Shown here: positions 43,750 through 54,262 of the stretch, in pieces | Position numbering within the stretch: the stretch's first letter is position 1 | How the letters are laid out: every line of letters begins with the position of its first letter | Origin: Profftia sp020342455 | GTDB lineage: Bacteria; Pseudomonadota; Gammaproteobacteria; Enterobacterales; Enterobacteriaceae | DNA: 64,000 nt | Direction of reading: 5' to 3' | Assembly: GCF_020342455.1 (NCBI RefSeq) | Contig: NZ_CP080506.1 | Coordinates: forward strand, 806,001 to 870,000 | The notes under the pieces: generated by a model | Database searches by the model: none | What the model saw: the letters and a program-made list of their open reading frames with translations, nothing else | What the model was told of the DNA's origin: nothing | Program-made: the position numbers and the translations under genes

Positions 43750-44538
43750 ATGTATTTAGTAGATTCCCATTGTCATTTAAATGAATTAGATTATAAAAAT
43801 CTACATAAAAGTATAGATAGTGTTTTAGAAAATGCAATAAATAATCAAGTGGGTTTTTTGCTAACAGTAGCTACTACACTTCCAGGATATCTTGATATGC
43901 ATCAGAAGATCGGTATACGTCATAATGTAGCATTTTCTTGTGGTGTTCACCCTCTATATTTAAAAAATAAGTATTACTATGACGAGTTAATACAATTTGC
44001 AAAAGCTCCAGAAGTAGTTGCAATAGGTGAAACTGGTCTAGATTATTTTTATCAAAAACAAAATATTTCTTTACAAAAAGAATCTTTTCGTCAGCATATA
44101 CGCATAGGTCGTAAACTGCATAAACCTATAATTGTACATAGTCGTAATGCTAATCAAGATACGTTAAATATTTTAATAGAAGAGCAGGCAAATAAGTGTG
44201 GTGTGGTATTACATTGCTTTACTGAAGATAAAGATACTGCTCGTAAACTTCTAGATATTGGTTGCTACATCTCATTCTCTGGTATTATTACATTTCGTAA
44301 TGCAGAAGAACTACGTAAAGTAGTACGCTATGTACCTATGGACCGTATATTAATCGAAACTGATTCCCCTTATTTAGCTCCTGTACCACACCGTGGTAAA
44401 GAGAATCAACCATCTTATATATTAGAGATCGCTATATATCTAGCTGCTTTAAAAGGTATGACACTAGACTATATTGCGCAACAAACTACAGATAATTTTA
44501 TTCGTTTATTTCAATTAAACTTACCAAATTATAGTTAA
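43750..44538 (+). CDS. ycfH: TatD-family metal-dependent hydrolase (YcfH)
   Basis: This 262-residue TIM-barrel metallohydrolase follows holB at 46 nt, as ycfH does in E. coli. Metal-ligand motifs are DSHCHLNELD (H7, H9), AIGETGLDYFY with the bridging Glu, VHSRNA, LHCFTED and ETDSPYL. TatD relatives show Mg-dependent 3'-5' exonuclease or D-aminoacyl-tRNA deacylase-like activities, but the true substrate of YcfH is not settled. The gene context (clamp-loader operon) fits a DNA-related role only by association. Confidence 0.92.
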   Translation: MYLVDSHCHLNELDYKNLHKSIDSVLENAINNQVGFLLTVATTLPGYLDMHQKIGIRHNVAFSCGVHPLYLKNKYYYDELIQFAKAPEVVAIGETGLDYFYQKQNISLQKESFRQHIRIGRKLHKPIIVHSRNANQDTLNILIEEQANKCGVVLHCFTEDKDTARKLLDIGCYISFSGIITFRNAEELRKVVRYVPMDRILIETDSPYLAPVPHRGKENQPSYILEIAIYLAALKGMTLDYIAQQTTDNFIRLFQLNLPNYS

Positions 44539-45841
44539 TAGAATTTTAGTGTATAATGTTTTGATTTTTATTTTTATTTTTTATTTAAATTAAACTTACT
44601 ATAATTTTATTTCGTTTTTACATAAATACTTTAGTTATTTTTTTTAATCCTCTATCATAATTAAAAGCTTTTTTTTAAATTATATTTTTGATAAAATTTA
44701 TCCTAAATATTACAATATAATTACTATTATTATTTATTATATAAGTAATTATTATGAAATATAATAATATTTAAGCTTTATTATCTTAATTATATTGATT
44801 ATTTAACTCAAGATTATTGTCTAAATAGACAAACAGGTTATTATAAAAACTTTTAATTAAAAACCTATTAATACTAATATATATTTTATCAATACTAATA
44901 TTTTTAACGCTTTACTTGATAAAGTAAATAATAAGTTGATATTATCTCTTAAAAATTAGATTAAGTAAAAAAATAAATTCTAAAATAGAAAAATTATTAA
45001 TGTTTTATATATCTCTATTATTTTAGTCTATTTATACTTTTAATATGACTTCTAATACAAAGTATTTAAATTTTTCTTCATATTAACATGTATAATATAT
45101 TTATTATACCTGATAGTTCATATTAAACTATTAACTATGAGTATTTTACTACTATATATTGTTATATAATTCTTAATAATTATATAATTTAAAAATTACT
45201 ATATATAAAAAATTCAATAAATATAATATTTCTTTTTAATTTTTTATTATTACGTATTACTACTTTTCTTTTATACTTAAGTATAAAGTTATATAAATAG
45301 TAAAAACTAATAAATAACTACAATTATCTTTAATAAAATTAAATTATTAATTACCAAATCAATAGTACTTAAAAATATTTAGCATAAATATATATTTTAG
45401 TGTTTTTAATAATTGTTAAAATATAATATATTAATAGGATATATTATTCAGGATAATATAATATTTTTGTATTAAATTACCTTAATATCTAATAGTATAA
45501 ATTAACGTATTTACGTTATGTTAAGATTTGAAATATATTAAATAAATATTTTTTATTTTATTCTATAGACATAAACCGTCTTTTAAAAAGATATAGAGCA
45601 GTATTTAAATCATTTTTATAAAATTTATACCTTATCTATCTTTTGTATAATAGATAATATAACAATATATTAGGATTAATAATAAAATTCTTTGTGCTAT
45701 CTTACAATGAGAATTGACTAAATAATACTTAATTATTACAATAATATTTCTTTTATAATATATTTGATAAAGGTGTCTTTAATTATCATAACCAGAAAAT
45801 TCTACTAATCATTCATTTTTTTTCGTTTAGGTGAATTACTT
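44539..45841. other. Spacer upstream of rpmH where dnaA would be expected
   Basis: In enterobacteria dnaA-dnaN lie divergently upstream of rpmH. Here no dnaA frame or remnant is recognisable; the sequence is nearly pure A/T. The rpmH promoter must lie at the 3' end of this stretch, and an AGGTG lies about 11 nt before the start. Confidence 0.55.
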
Positions 45842-45991
45842 ATGAAACGTACTTTTCAGCCATCAGTATTAAAGCGTAATCGTTTACACGGTTTTCTTGC
45901 TCGTATGGCAACTAAAAATGGTCGCCAGATTCTAGCTAGACGTCGTGCAAAAGGTCGTATACGTCTAACTGTTTCTAAAAAATATAGCTAA
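45842..45991 (+). CDS. rpmH: 50S ribosomal protein L34
   Basis: A 49-residue, very basic protein of the large subunit, too short for a default ORF scan. The sequence begins MKRTFQPSVLKRNRLHGFLA, contains the L34 signature RMATKNGRQILARRRAKGR, and ends in KKYS. Length is near the E. coli 46. It heads the rpmH-rnpA-yidD-yidC-mnmE cluster, with rnpA starting 6 nt after its stop. Confidence 0.97.
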   Translation: MKRTFQPSVLKRNRLHGFLARMATKNGRQILARRRAKGRIRLTVSKKYS

Positions 45992-45997
45992 TGTTTT

Positions 45998-46357
45998 GTG
46001 ATGAAATTAGTATTTCCTAGGAAGTTACGTTTACTAACTCCTGATCAATTCAATTTCGTATTTCATCACCCACAACGAGCTAGTACTTTTCATATTACAA
46101 TACTAGGTCGTATAAATACACTGGATCATCCACGAATTGGTCTAGCAGTTTCTAAAAAATATATTAAACATGCACATGCGCGCAATCGAATTAAACGTTT
46201 AACACGAGAATATTTCCGTTTAAATCAACATTTGCTACCTGCCATGGATTTTGTAGTTATTGTTAAAAAAGGAGGGCAGGAGCTTGATAATCAGACACTA
46301 ATGAAAATTCTAAAAAAATTATGGCGTTATTATTGTCGGCAGGTTTGTGTATTTTAA
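45998..46357 (+). CDS. rnpA: Ribonuclease P protein component
   Basis: This 119-residue basic protein is the cofactor of the RNase P ribozyme that trims tRNA 5' ends. It begins MMKLVFPRKLRLLTPDQFNFVF, and the RNR motif reads HARNRIKRLTREYFR (about residues 59-73). The GTG at 45998 is taken as the start because E. coli rnpA also starts with GTG at the equivalent codon. ATG 46001 is an alternative one codon later. The RNase P RNA gene is not in this window. The 3' end overlaps yidD by 37 nt. Confidence 0.95.
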   Translation: MMKLVFPRKLRLLTPDQFNFVFHHPQRASTFHITILGRINTLDHPRIGLAVSKKYIKHAHARNRIKRLTREYFRLNQHLLPAMDFVVIVKKGGQELDNQTLMKILKKLWRYYCRQVCVF

Positions 46358-46578
46358 TAAATCTGATACGCGGGTATCAGATTTTTATTAGTCCACTGCT
46401 AGGTAATAATTGTCGTTTTAAACCAACTTGCTCACAATATAGTATTGAGGCATTAAGTTGGTTTGGCATAATAAAAGGTAGTTGGTTGACCCTAAAGCGC
46501 ATATTAAAATGCCACCCCCTACATATAGGTGGTTATGATCCCGTACCGACAAAACCTGATGACAATAGAGAACTTTAA
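46321..46578 (+). CDS. yidD: Membrane protein insertion efficiency factor YidD
   Basis: An 85-residue protein thought to assist YidC in membrane protein insertion. The conserved core YQ-x2-ISPLLG-x2-CRF-x-PTCSQYSIEAL is present (about residues 19-44), followed by IKGSWLTLKRILKCHPLHIGGYDPVP. An amphipathic N-terminal segment fits peripheral membrane attachment. It overlaps rnpA and ends 2 nt before yidC, the tight enterobacterial arrangement. Confidence 0.95.
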   Translation: MALLLSAGLCILINLIRGYQIFISPLLGNNCRFKPTCSQYSIEALSWFGIIKGSWLTLKRILKCHPLHIGGYDPVPTKPDDNREL

Positions 46579-46580
46579 AG

Positions 46581-48197
46581 ATGGATTCGCAACGCAATCT
46601 ACTCCTACTAGCGATACTGTTAGTATCTTTCATGATTTGGCAATCATGGCAAAAAGATAATAATAGTCAGTATCCTATAGGTAAGAACGCTCATACAGAG
46701 TTAGTAGATATACAAAATCAGTATGTGCAAGAAAATAAAAATAATCTAGGTAAACTGATTACAGTAAAAACTGATGTTCTGTCTTTTACAATTAATACTC
46801 GTGGTGGTATTATAGAACAAGCAAATCTATTAGCATACCCAGATAATTTAGACTCTAACAAACCATTTAAAATTTTAGAAACTACTCCAGATTTTATCTA
46901 TCAAGCTTATAGTGGTTTAAATAATATCAATAGTCCGAATAATTCAATAAAATACAACCAACCTCTATATACCGTTGAGAAAAATAACTTTGAATTAACA
47001 GATGATCAAGATCTACTCACTATACCTTTAATATACAGGACACAAGAAGGTGTAGTATATCAAAAAAACTTCATTATTAAACGTGGTAACTATGCAATAG
47101 ATGTAAACTATAAAGTTAGGAACAACAGTACAAAGTTATTATATGTAACCCTTTTTGGTCAATTAAAACAATCTATAAATTTAAGAAAACAATATAATAA
47201 AAACAGTAATAATTTTGCACTACATACTTTTCGTGGTGCTGCATACTCTTCAAGTAATCATAAATATAATAAATATGCATTTGATGAAGCCCCTTTGCAT
47301 ATTACTACTAAAGATGGATGGATAGCTATGCTACAACAATATTTTACTACCGCATGGATTCCACATAATAATTTAATAAATGATTTTTATACTAAAAAGA
47401 TAGATGATAAACTATCAATAATTGGTTTTAATACTGAACCTATTATTATTCCTCCAGGAATGGAGAAAAAACTGCAAGCAACTCTCTGGATTGGTCCTAA
47501 AATACAGAGTAGTATGTCTACTGTGGCACCCAATCTAGATCTAACTGTAGATTACGGCTGGTTGTGGTTTATATCTCAACCACTATTTAAGTTGCTACAA
47601 TTAATTCATAAATTTATCGGTAACTGGGGATTTTCTATTATTCTTATTACCTTTATTGTTCGTGGTATCATGTATCCACTGACTAAAGCACAATATACTT
47701 CTATGGCTAAAATGCGTATGTTACAACCTAAGATAACATTAATGCGTGAACGTATTGGTAACGATAGGCAACGTTTGAGTCAAGAAATGATGTCATTATA
47801 CAAAGCAGAGAAAGTTAATCCACTTGGTGGATGTTTACCATTAATCATTCAAATGCCAATATTTTTAGCATTATATTATATGCTAATGAATTCAGTAGAA
47901 TTACGTCAGGCGCCATTCGCATTATGGGTATATGATTTATCTACACAAGATCCTTATTATATCTTACCCATATTAATGGGAATAACGATGTTTTTTATCC
48001 AAAGAATGTCTCCAACTACAGTAACTGATCCTATACAACAAAAGGTTATATTGTTTATACCTGTTATATTTACAGTATTTTTCTTATGGTTTCCATCAGG
48101 TTTGGTACTGTACTATATAATAAGTAATTTAGTAACGATATTACAACAACAAATAATATATCGTTGGCTTAAAAAACAGGGATTACACGATAATTAA
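46581..48197 (+). CDS. yidC: Membrane protein insertase YidC
   Basis: This 538-residue inner-membrane insertase (E. coli 548) integrates and folds membrane proteins with or without SecYEG. The N-terminal anchor is about residues 5-21 (NLLLLAILLVSFMIWQSW). A large periplasmic domain follows, to about residue 340. The conserved C-terminal core begins at NWGFSIILITFIVRGIMYPLTKAQYTSMAKM and contains the catalytic-groove Arg in FIVRGIMYP. It then carries NPLGGCLPLIIQMPIFLALYYML and the final segment FPSGLVLYYIISNLVTILQQQ. Its position between yidD and mnmE is ancestral. Confidence 0.97.
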   Translation: MDSQRNLLLLAILLVSFMIWQSWQKDNNSQYPIGKNAHTELVDIQNQYVQENKNNLGKLITVKTDVLSFTINTRGGIIEQANLLAYPDNLDSNKPFKILETTPDFIYQAYSGLNNINSPNNSIKYNQPLYTVEKNNFELTDDQDLLTIPLIYRTQEGVVYQKNFIIKRGNYAIDVNYKVRNNSTKLLYVTLFGQLKQSINLRKQYNKNSNNFALHTFRGAAYSSSNHKYNKYAFDEAPLHITTKDGWIAMLQQYFTTAWIPHNNLINDFYTKKIDDKLSIIGFNTEPIIIPPGMEKKLQATLWIGPKIQSSMSTVAPNLDLTVDYGWLWFISQPLFKLLQLIHKFIGNWGFSIILITFIVRGIMYPLTKAQYTSMAKMRMLQPKITLMRERIGNDRQRLSQEMMSLYKAEKVNPLGGCLPLIIQMPIFLALYYMLMNSVELRQAPFALWVYDLSTQDPYYILPILMGITMFFIQRMSPTTVTDPIQQKVILFIPVIFTVFFLWFPSGLVLYYIISNLVTILQQQIIYRWLKKQGLHDN

Positions 48198-48285
48198 AGA
48201 AAATTAATAAACAAAAATTATTGTGGTGAAAATAAATGATCTATTGATGTATATTTAATATAAATTTAATATTTTTACTATAAGG

Positions 48286-49668
48286 ATGCAAGTATTGATT
48301 GAATACGATACCATAATTGCTCAGGCCACCCCCCCAGGGCGGGGTGGTATAGGAATTTTACGAGCATCAGGACTTAATGCTAAAAAAATAGCCATAGCAT
48401 TACTAGGGGTAATACCCAAACCGCGCTACGCCACTTACCTACCTTTTAAAGATGCAGACGAAAACTTATTAGATAAGGGGATTGCTCTATACTTCCCCGC
48501 ACCTAATTCTTTTACCGGAGAGGATGTACTAGAATTACATGGACATGGAGGACAAGTAATTCTAGACCTGCTATTAAAACATAGTCTAAAAATACCTGAT
48601 GTACGTATTGCCCATCCCGGTGAATTCTCACAACGTGCATTTCTTAATGGTAAATTAGATTTAACACAAGCTGAAGCTATTTCAGATATGATCAATGCCA
48701 GTTCAATACAAGCAGCTCGCTCAGCAGTAAATGTGCTACAAGGTGTTTTTTCTAAAAGTATCAATCAACTGGTTAAAGCCTTAACCAGTATGCGTACCCT
48801 GCTTGAAGCATCTATTGATTTCCCCGATGAAACTACTGATTATTTTTGTCAAGAAAAACTTTTAATACAACTTAATGATATAATAGATAGGTTGCAATTG
48901 GTGAGTAATGAAGCACAACAAGGAAGTTTATTACGTGAGGGTATGAAAATAGTTATTACCGGACGCCCTAACGCAGGAAAATCAAGCCTTTTAAACGCAT
49001 TATCTGGACGAGATGTAGCGATCGTAACTGAAATAGCAGGTACTACCCGAGATGTATTAACTGAATATATACATATTGAATGCGTGCCACTACATATTGT
49101 TGATACCGCTGGATTATGTCAAAAAAGTAACAATAAATTAGAACTGATAGGTATGCAATGTGCCTGGCGAGCAATAAAACAAGCCGATCATATTTTATTT
49201 GTAATTGATGCAACCACCACTGATGCCATTGAACCTACAAGTGTTTTGCCAGATTTTATATCCCAATTACCAAATAATTTACCAATTACTATTGTACGCA
49301 ATAAAATTGATATTACTAAAGAAAAAATAGGACTAAATACTACAAATAATTATCCAATCGTTAGATTATCTTCTCGCACAGGTGCAGGCATTGATGTACT
49401 ACGCGATTATATCAAATATAATATTATAGGATGCTCCAATAATATAGAAGGTAAATTTTTAGCTCGTCGTCGTTACTTACAGGCATTAGACATAGCCTAT
49501 AAACATCTTCAAAAAGGTAAATATTATCTATTACAACCCCCTTATGCATATGAATTACTAGCTGAAGAGTTACGTGAAGCTCAGCAAGCGCTGAATGAAA
49601 TTACTGGCAAAGTTACATCTGATGATCTATTAGGACGTATTTTTTCAAATTTCTGTATTGGTAAGTGA
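48286..49668 (+). CDS. mnmE: tRNA modification GTPase MnmE
   Basis: With MnmG this GTPase installs the cmnm5 group on U34 of several tRNAs. The N-terminal folate-binding domain includes DTIIAQATPPGRGGIGILRASG. The G domain has GRPNAGKSSL (G1), TTRD (G2), DTAGL (G3) and NKID (G4). The C-terminal catalytic Cys is in FCIGK, at the very end. The ATG at 48286 is immediately preceded by AAGG, which is too close to act as its ribosome site. That AAGG is spaced 9 nt from a TTG at 48295, giving MIEYDTIIAQ, closer to E. coli MSDNDTIVAQ. The start is therefore uncertain. Confidence 0.96.
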   Translation: MQVLIEYDTIIAQATPPGRGGIGILRASGLNAKKIAIALLGVIPKPRYATYLPFKDADENLLDKGIALYFPAPNSFTGEDVLELHGHGGQVILDLLLKHSLKIPDVRIAHPGEFSQRAFLNGKLDLTQAEAISDMINASSIQAARSAVNVLQGVFSKSINQLVKALTSMRTLLEASIDFPDETTDYFCQEKLLIQLNDIIDRLQLVSNEAQQGSLLREGMKIVITGRPNAGKSSLLNALSGRDVAIVTEIAGTTRDVLTEYIHIECVPLHIVDTAGLCQKSNNKLELIGMQCAWRAIKQADHILFVIDATTTDAIEPTSVLPDFISQLPNNLPITIVRNKIDITKEKIGLNTTNNYPIVRLSSRTGAGIDVLRDYIKYNIIGCSNNIEGKFLARRRYLQALDIAYKHLQKGKYYLLQPPYAYELLAEELREAQQALNEITGKVTSDDLLGRIFSNFCIGK

Positions 49669-49890
49669 TTATTTTATTTCTTAAAATTAAAAAAATTATT
49701 TTTAGTTTAAAACCTTGATGCTTTAGATATAAAAATAATTAAAGATTAAATAGAATGAATTTTCATAAAAAATCTAAAATAATTATATGTATTTTAAATA
49801 AATGTGCCGTATAATACAAAAATTACTATTATTCTTACTAAGATATTTAACAATATTTAGAGTATATAAAAATAAAAATATTTTTACTAG

Positions 49891-50637
49891 TTACTTGATC
49901 AACATATAAAGACGTGAAAGATAAATAATAAGAAATGCAGAAGCGAAATGACTTAAAGAACTTATTATAATCGTACTAATATTAGGATGTAGGGTAGAGA
50001 TTATTATTCTAGCTAATAGAAGAAGAGTTAATTTTACTGCTAACCAGATTATCATAACTGGACTAATAAACCGCACATTAATAAAAGATATACGGAAACT
50101 ACTTTGAATGGATCTAAATACACTAGTTTTCTCTTTTGAGAGAATTATTGGAGACAAAGAAAAACCAACTGCTAGCATAATACCAGGTACTATAAATACA
50201 GTAATGCCTAATTGCACTATAAGAGTACATAAGAACATCAATAACAGTAAGCGTGGTAACATTGGTATAGAGTCATATATGGCTTGTGGTGCACTAATAT
50301 ACTTCCCTTCAGAAACTGAAGGTATTAACACTAACATACTTCCTAAAAGGACAATATTACCGATTAAAGCTGATAAACTAGCAGCAGCAGAGACTTTTAA
50401 TAAAACTATCTGTTGTTCAGGAGTCATTTGTTTAATTAACTCTTGAAAATTAATACCTGAAATTAACGTATTATTAGTATTAAAAAAATTACCAATGTCG
50501 TATCCACCTAAAGTAAATATTTGGTTCAATATCATTGAGATAAAAGCAGTTAAAATTCCTAAGAAGCATATAGTATTTAACTGATTGAAAAAAAAATTAA
50601 AGGTATCACGGTACAATCTACGAGCGGTGATTGACAT
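49891..50637 (-). CDS. yciC: UPF0259 family inner-membrane protein YciC
   Basis: A 248-residue integral membrane protein matching E. coli YciC (247), of unknown function. It starts MSITARRLYRDTFNFFFNQ (E. coli MSITAQSVYRDTGNFF), keeps MTPEQQIVLLKVSAAASLSALIGN, and ends IYLSRLYMLIK. About six hydrophobic segments are visible. A strong AAGGAGCG lies 7 nt before the ATG. It is convergent with mnmE. Its enterobacterial neighbours yciB, yciA and ompW are absent. Confidence 0.9.
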   Translation of the reverse strand: MSITARRLYRDTFNFFFNQLNTICFLGILTAFISMILNQIFTLGGYDIGNFFNTNNTLISGINFQELIKQMTPEQQIVLLKVSAAASLSALIGNIVLLGSMLVLIPSVSEGKYISAPQAIYDSIPMLPRLLLLMFLCTLIVQLGITVFIVPGIMLAVGFSLSPIILSKEKTSVFRSIQSSFRISFINVRFISPVMIIWLAVKLTLLLLARIIISTLHPNISTIIISSLSHFASAFLIIYLSRLYMLIK

Positions 50638-51483
50638 GCAAGACGCTCCTTGGCAATTATAGCCTTTTCTATTGACATGCAGTGTGCCAAATATTACTAT
50701 GGCTGCGTTTTTATATTTATTATATAACTATCCATATACCTACTGTATATTTTAAGATCGATTAGGTTACTGTACTATTGATGATATTGAATTATTCCCA
50801 GAGTAAAGAGATAATATTAATAAGTATAATCTTTCTTGAATGAGCTATTTTCTTTTAATTCTTACAAATTATATTAGGATATATGTAATTTCTTATATAC
50901 AAGTTTATTTATATAGTAGTCTAGAAAATAGCTTTATATTTTAAGATTACAATAATTATTTAATTTTATTAATTAATAAACGCAGTATATGGATTTAATG
51001 TAAACTAAATTATACTATAGTTAGTGTTATTTAAAATAGTAAATCATTATATCTTATTTTTTTGTAATCTTATATATTTTAGTAAAATATACTAAATAAT
51101 ATGTATTTTATAATACCTAAAATTACTACAATTGTAGTACTTAGGTTATTAAGGTCAGCATATTTTATTTGAAGTATCTCATAATAATTTACTATAATTT
51201 TTTAATATTAACAGAAATAACAGAAAGATACTTGCTTAATATATTTTGACTATTCTTCACTTATTACCTACTAGTAAACTACTTTTAATAATAAATTATA
51301 TAATATACTGGTACTACTTATAATAAGTAATGCTATCTACTTTAGTTATATATACCACTATACAAATGCATAAACTGTAAGATTTTAATATACATTTAAA
51401 TAATTATAAACTATTTATTTTAAATGTTATAATACAAATCAAGATATAAGATTTATTTAAGATCATTAAAGTTGAATATATCT
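50638..51483. other. Spacer between yciC and the cmoB pseudogene
   Basis: No gene is recognised. The yciC promoter should lie at its left end. The rest is A/T-rich with no traceable homology. Confidence 0.55.
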
Positions 51484-52478
51484 ATTATATCTTTTAATTT
51501 TATTTATATAAATAATAATATTTCGGTAACCTTCCACTGTTTTGTGATAATGATTAAAATCAAGAAAATAAATTAACTACTTACTTAGTCATCTAATTGA
51601 AATGTTATGGCTTATCTAATGTAATAACACAGCAAATTAACAATATGACAATATGCATATCTATAAAACCGCATTTTTGAAGCCATATTATCAGTGATTT
51701 AGTAGATGGGATAAAATATAAGTTACGCATATTTACATAATATCTATCAGGAATAAATACCTGGATTATTATCACTCTTAATAACTTAAGTATTTCTAAT
51801 ACTAGTTCGCCCTTTTGTACTAATTGATTTTTTAGTTATTGTATATGATTTTTGGATACCGACGATGATACAATACTCCTATTAAAAACATAGTCTTAAA
51901 TGCGGCAAGCAAGATCCTGGTAGTTACTTTTAATAATACCTAATTGTATAACAAATGACCATATTTGATTATACAATTAAGAGGTTTAGGCAATACTTCA
52001 AACTAGCAGAAAAATATAGGCATTGGATAGATACCAATAACTAGATGTACACCAAAACCATCATATGTCACAAATAATATCCATTGCCGCATCCAAACGT
52101 CAAGAATAGTACCCCGCTTGTATGTGGGGGTATGAGGTAACCCACCGCACATTCATATTTCCAATCAGAACGTCATTTATTATTAATATTAAATACTATA
52201 GTTATAGAATGATCCCTTACGCGCACGGCATTAAGGTACAAAGAATTTTCTTATGATCTTTTTTAATTAATACATAGTTCTATTTCTAACTTAAAACTAA
52301 CACTATTCAACAAAGTTATGTGGTATGGTGTTATTTTTAGAAGATAATCTACAGTATAAAACCAGTCTTTAACTTTGCCATATGTAGAAAATATTACCAA
52401 ATCATTAATTGTTCTAAAAAAGCTTTTAAACTAATTATTTAGTGTACTAAATACAATATATTTATAAAAATTTATTAT
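51484..52478 (-). pseudogene. cmoB: cmoB pseudogene (tRNA U34 carboxymethyltransferase)
   Basis: On the minus strand the start codon is now ATA, with IINFYK against MIDFGN. YGKVKDWFYTVDYLLKITPY matches [20 protein letters not shown], and TLLNSV matches DLLHSV. RSDWKY and later FGCGNGYYL match RSDWKW and VGCGSGYHM, so the SAM-binding motif is traceable. DRYYVNMRNLYFIPST matches DRYAQMRNVYFIPSA and QKCGFIDMHI matches KKCGFVDIRI. The end KTVEGY is unchanged. Stops and several frame shifts kill the gene. Length (995 nt) is near the intact 323 codons. The ancestral start abuts the cmoA stop. Confidence 0.92.
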
Positions 52479-53205
52479 CTAATTTAAGTATTATTTTATA
52501 GATAGTAAAGAACAACAATTAAAACATTAAAACTAAATTTATGTATGGTTAAAACCAACCTGATTAAGGAGAATTTTGTGCGTTTTAATTAAGTAAGTCA
52601 GTATTATTTTCTTTAATATACTGCGTTTCTGATTGATCTCAAGATCACTGTAACCATTAGCATGTTTAAAATCATAATGTACCTTATACATTAAATCTTC
52701 TACAGTTTTATATTTAAAATTAAACTTTCGGATAAAACCAAAATTCAACTAGGTAATAAACCTGGGTAAATTTTATTTAACAAATACTATTGTTTAACTA
52801 GAAGTAAAAATTACAAAGTAAAATTTAATACTAACATAGATGAGTTTTTAATATAAATATTTTGAATATAATCTTGAATAACTTCTACTGATATATTAAT
52901 TCTTAAAAGAATTATATAACTATGTTAATAATTTGACATCCTTTAGTACATATTTTACGACATATAGATAGCGCTGCAACACCTAAAGAACAACTTAAAT
53001 TATATTTTTTAGTATTTAATTTAACAACCTGTGCTGCTAATACTCCAATTATTAAAAAATAATATTTAAATAGCCTGGAGCAGAACGCACTAGTATATCG
53101 GTAAAAACTTTGACTTATAGATTCATCAAAAGTCTAATCTTTTAATTTAGCTATAGAAGATGAGAAAAGAGCGTCGTGTTGAGACCTGCTGTTATTTTTA
53201 TACAT
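52479..53205 (-). pseudogene. cmoA: cmoA pseudogene (carboxy-SAM synthase)
   Basis: The remnant aligns with E. coli CmoA end to end. HDALFSSSIAKLKD*TFDESI matches [21 protein letters not shown], with Trp turned into a stop. CSLGVAALSICRKI matches CSLGAATLSVRRNI. SSMLVLNFTL*FL matches ASMVVLNFTLQFL, and NKIYPGLLPS*ILVLSE matches DKIYQGLNPGGALVLSE. The best-kept part, 52539-52748, still reads open for 69 codons with HYDFKHANGYSDLEINQKRS. The tail *CFNCCSL matches QCFNFGSL. CmoA made carboxy-SAM, the cofactor that CmoB uses for cmo5U34 tRNA modification. Confidence 0.93.
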
Positions 53206-54262
53206 TTTATTAAAAACTATTATTAATTTAACATAAGTTGGAATTGATATAATACTTGTATTAAGAGTTGATTTTTACTAAAAAAGAGTAATGATCTAGT
53301 AATAAAATACCTAATACATTTATTTTATATATTATATATATCATCAGAAGTGTTATATTCTATAATACTAGTAAATACTTATTTACTATACATAATAATA
53401 CTCTAACTACAAAAAATATTTTTAGCATATATCTCTTATATAAATCAAGAAAATGATTAAAATTCAGACTAATTTATTTTTTAAAATTATATAAAATATT
53501 AAAAGATAGGTAATTAATTTTATATACACTATTATATATGAATATATATTACAATATTTTATTATAAATAACTCATATGCAATACTACTATGTACTTTTA
53601 ACTTAATTAATATATAAAAATAAAATACTAAGCTATCAGTAATACAATTACGATTTTATTTTTAATATTAAAAATATATATTTATTAGTATAATTTATTA
53701 CTGATTTACTGATATTATTTAAAATAAAACCTTTATGTATTCATATTTATAATACTAATGAACATTGATATTATACTAATAATTCAATAATTTTAAATAT
53801 AAATATATAAATACTTTATTTATAAAGTTTTTTTAAAAACTCTTCAATAACAATAATTAGGATATACTAAGCAAATATTTACAATACATTTTGATGTTTA
53901 TTGGCACTATTATTTTATTAAAAGTATAATATAACACATTTTAATATAAAACAATATTTATATTAATTGCAATATAAATATTTTATTTCTAGAAAACGCA
54001 AGATGCCAATTAAATTTTATAAGATAAATCTATAATTTTAGTGCACATCTTAGATATAATATAAATATTTTATTTTATAGTATTTTCATTTATGTTATTA
54101 ACGTTACCTATATAACTAAAAAATAGATTTTTAAACCCAACTGTATTTAATTTAAATAAATTACATTACTGAATATTATATTCAATAACTTAATTAAGTT
54201 TTAATACCTTTAATTAATTTAATCTATATAAATATTTATTAAGTCTATATTCTTAGTCTTAC
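53206..54262. other. Gene-free spacer between recD and the cmoA pseudogene
   Basis: argA follows recD in E. coli, but no argA or amiC remnant was recognised. It is A/T-rich in all frames. Confidence 0.55.
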
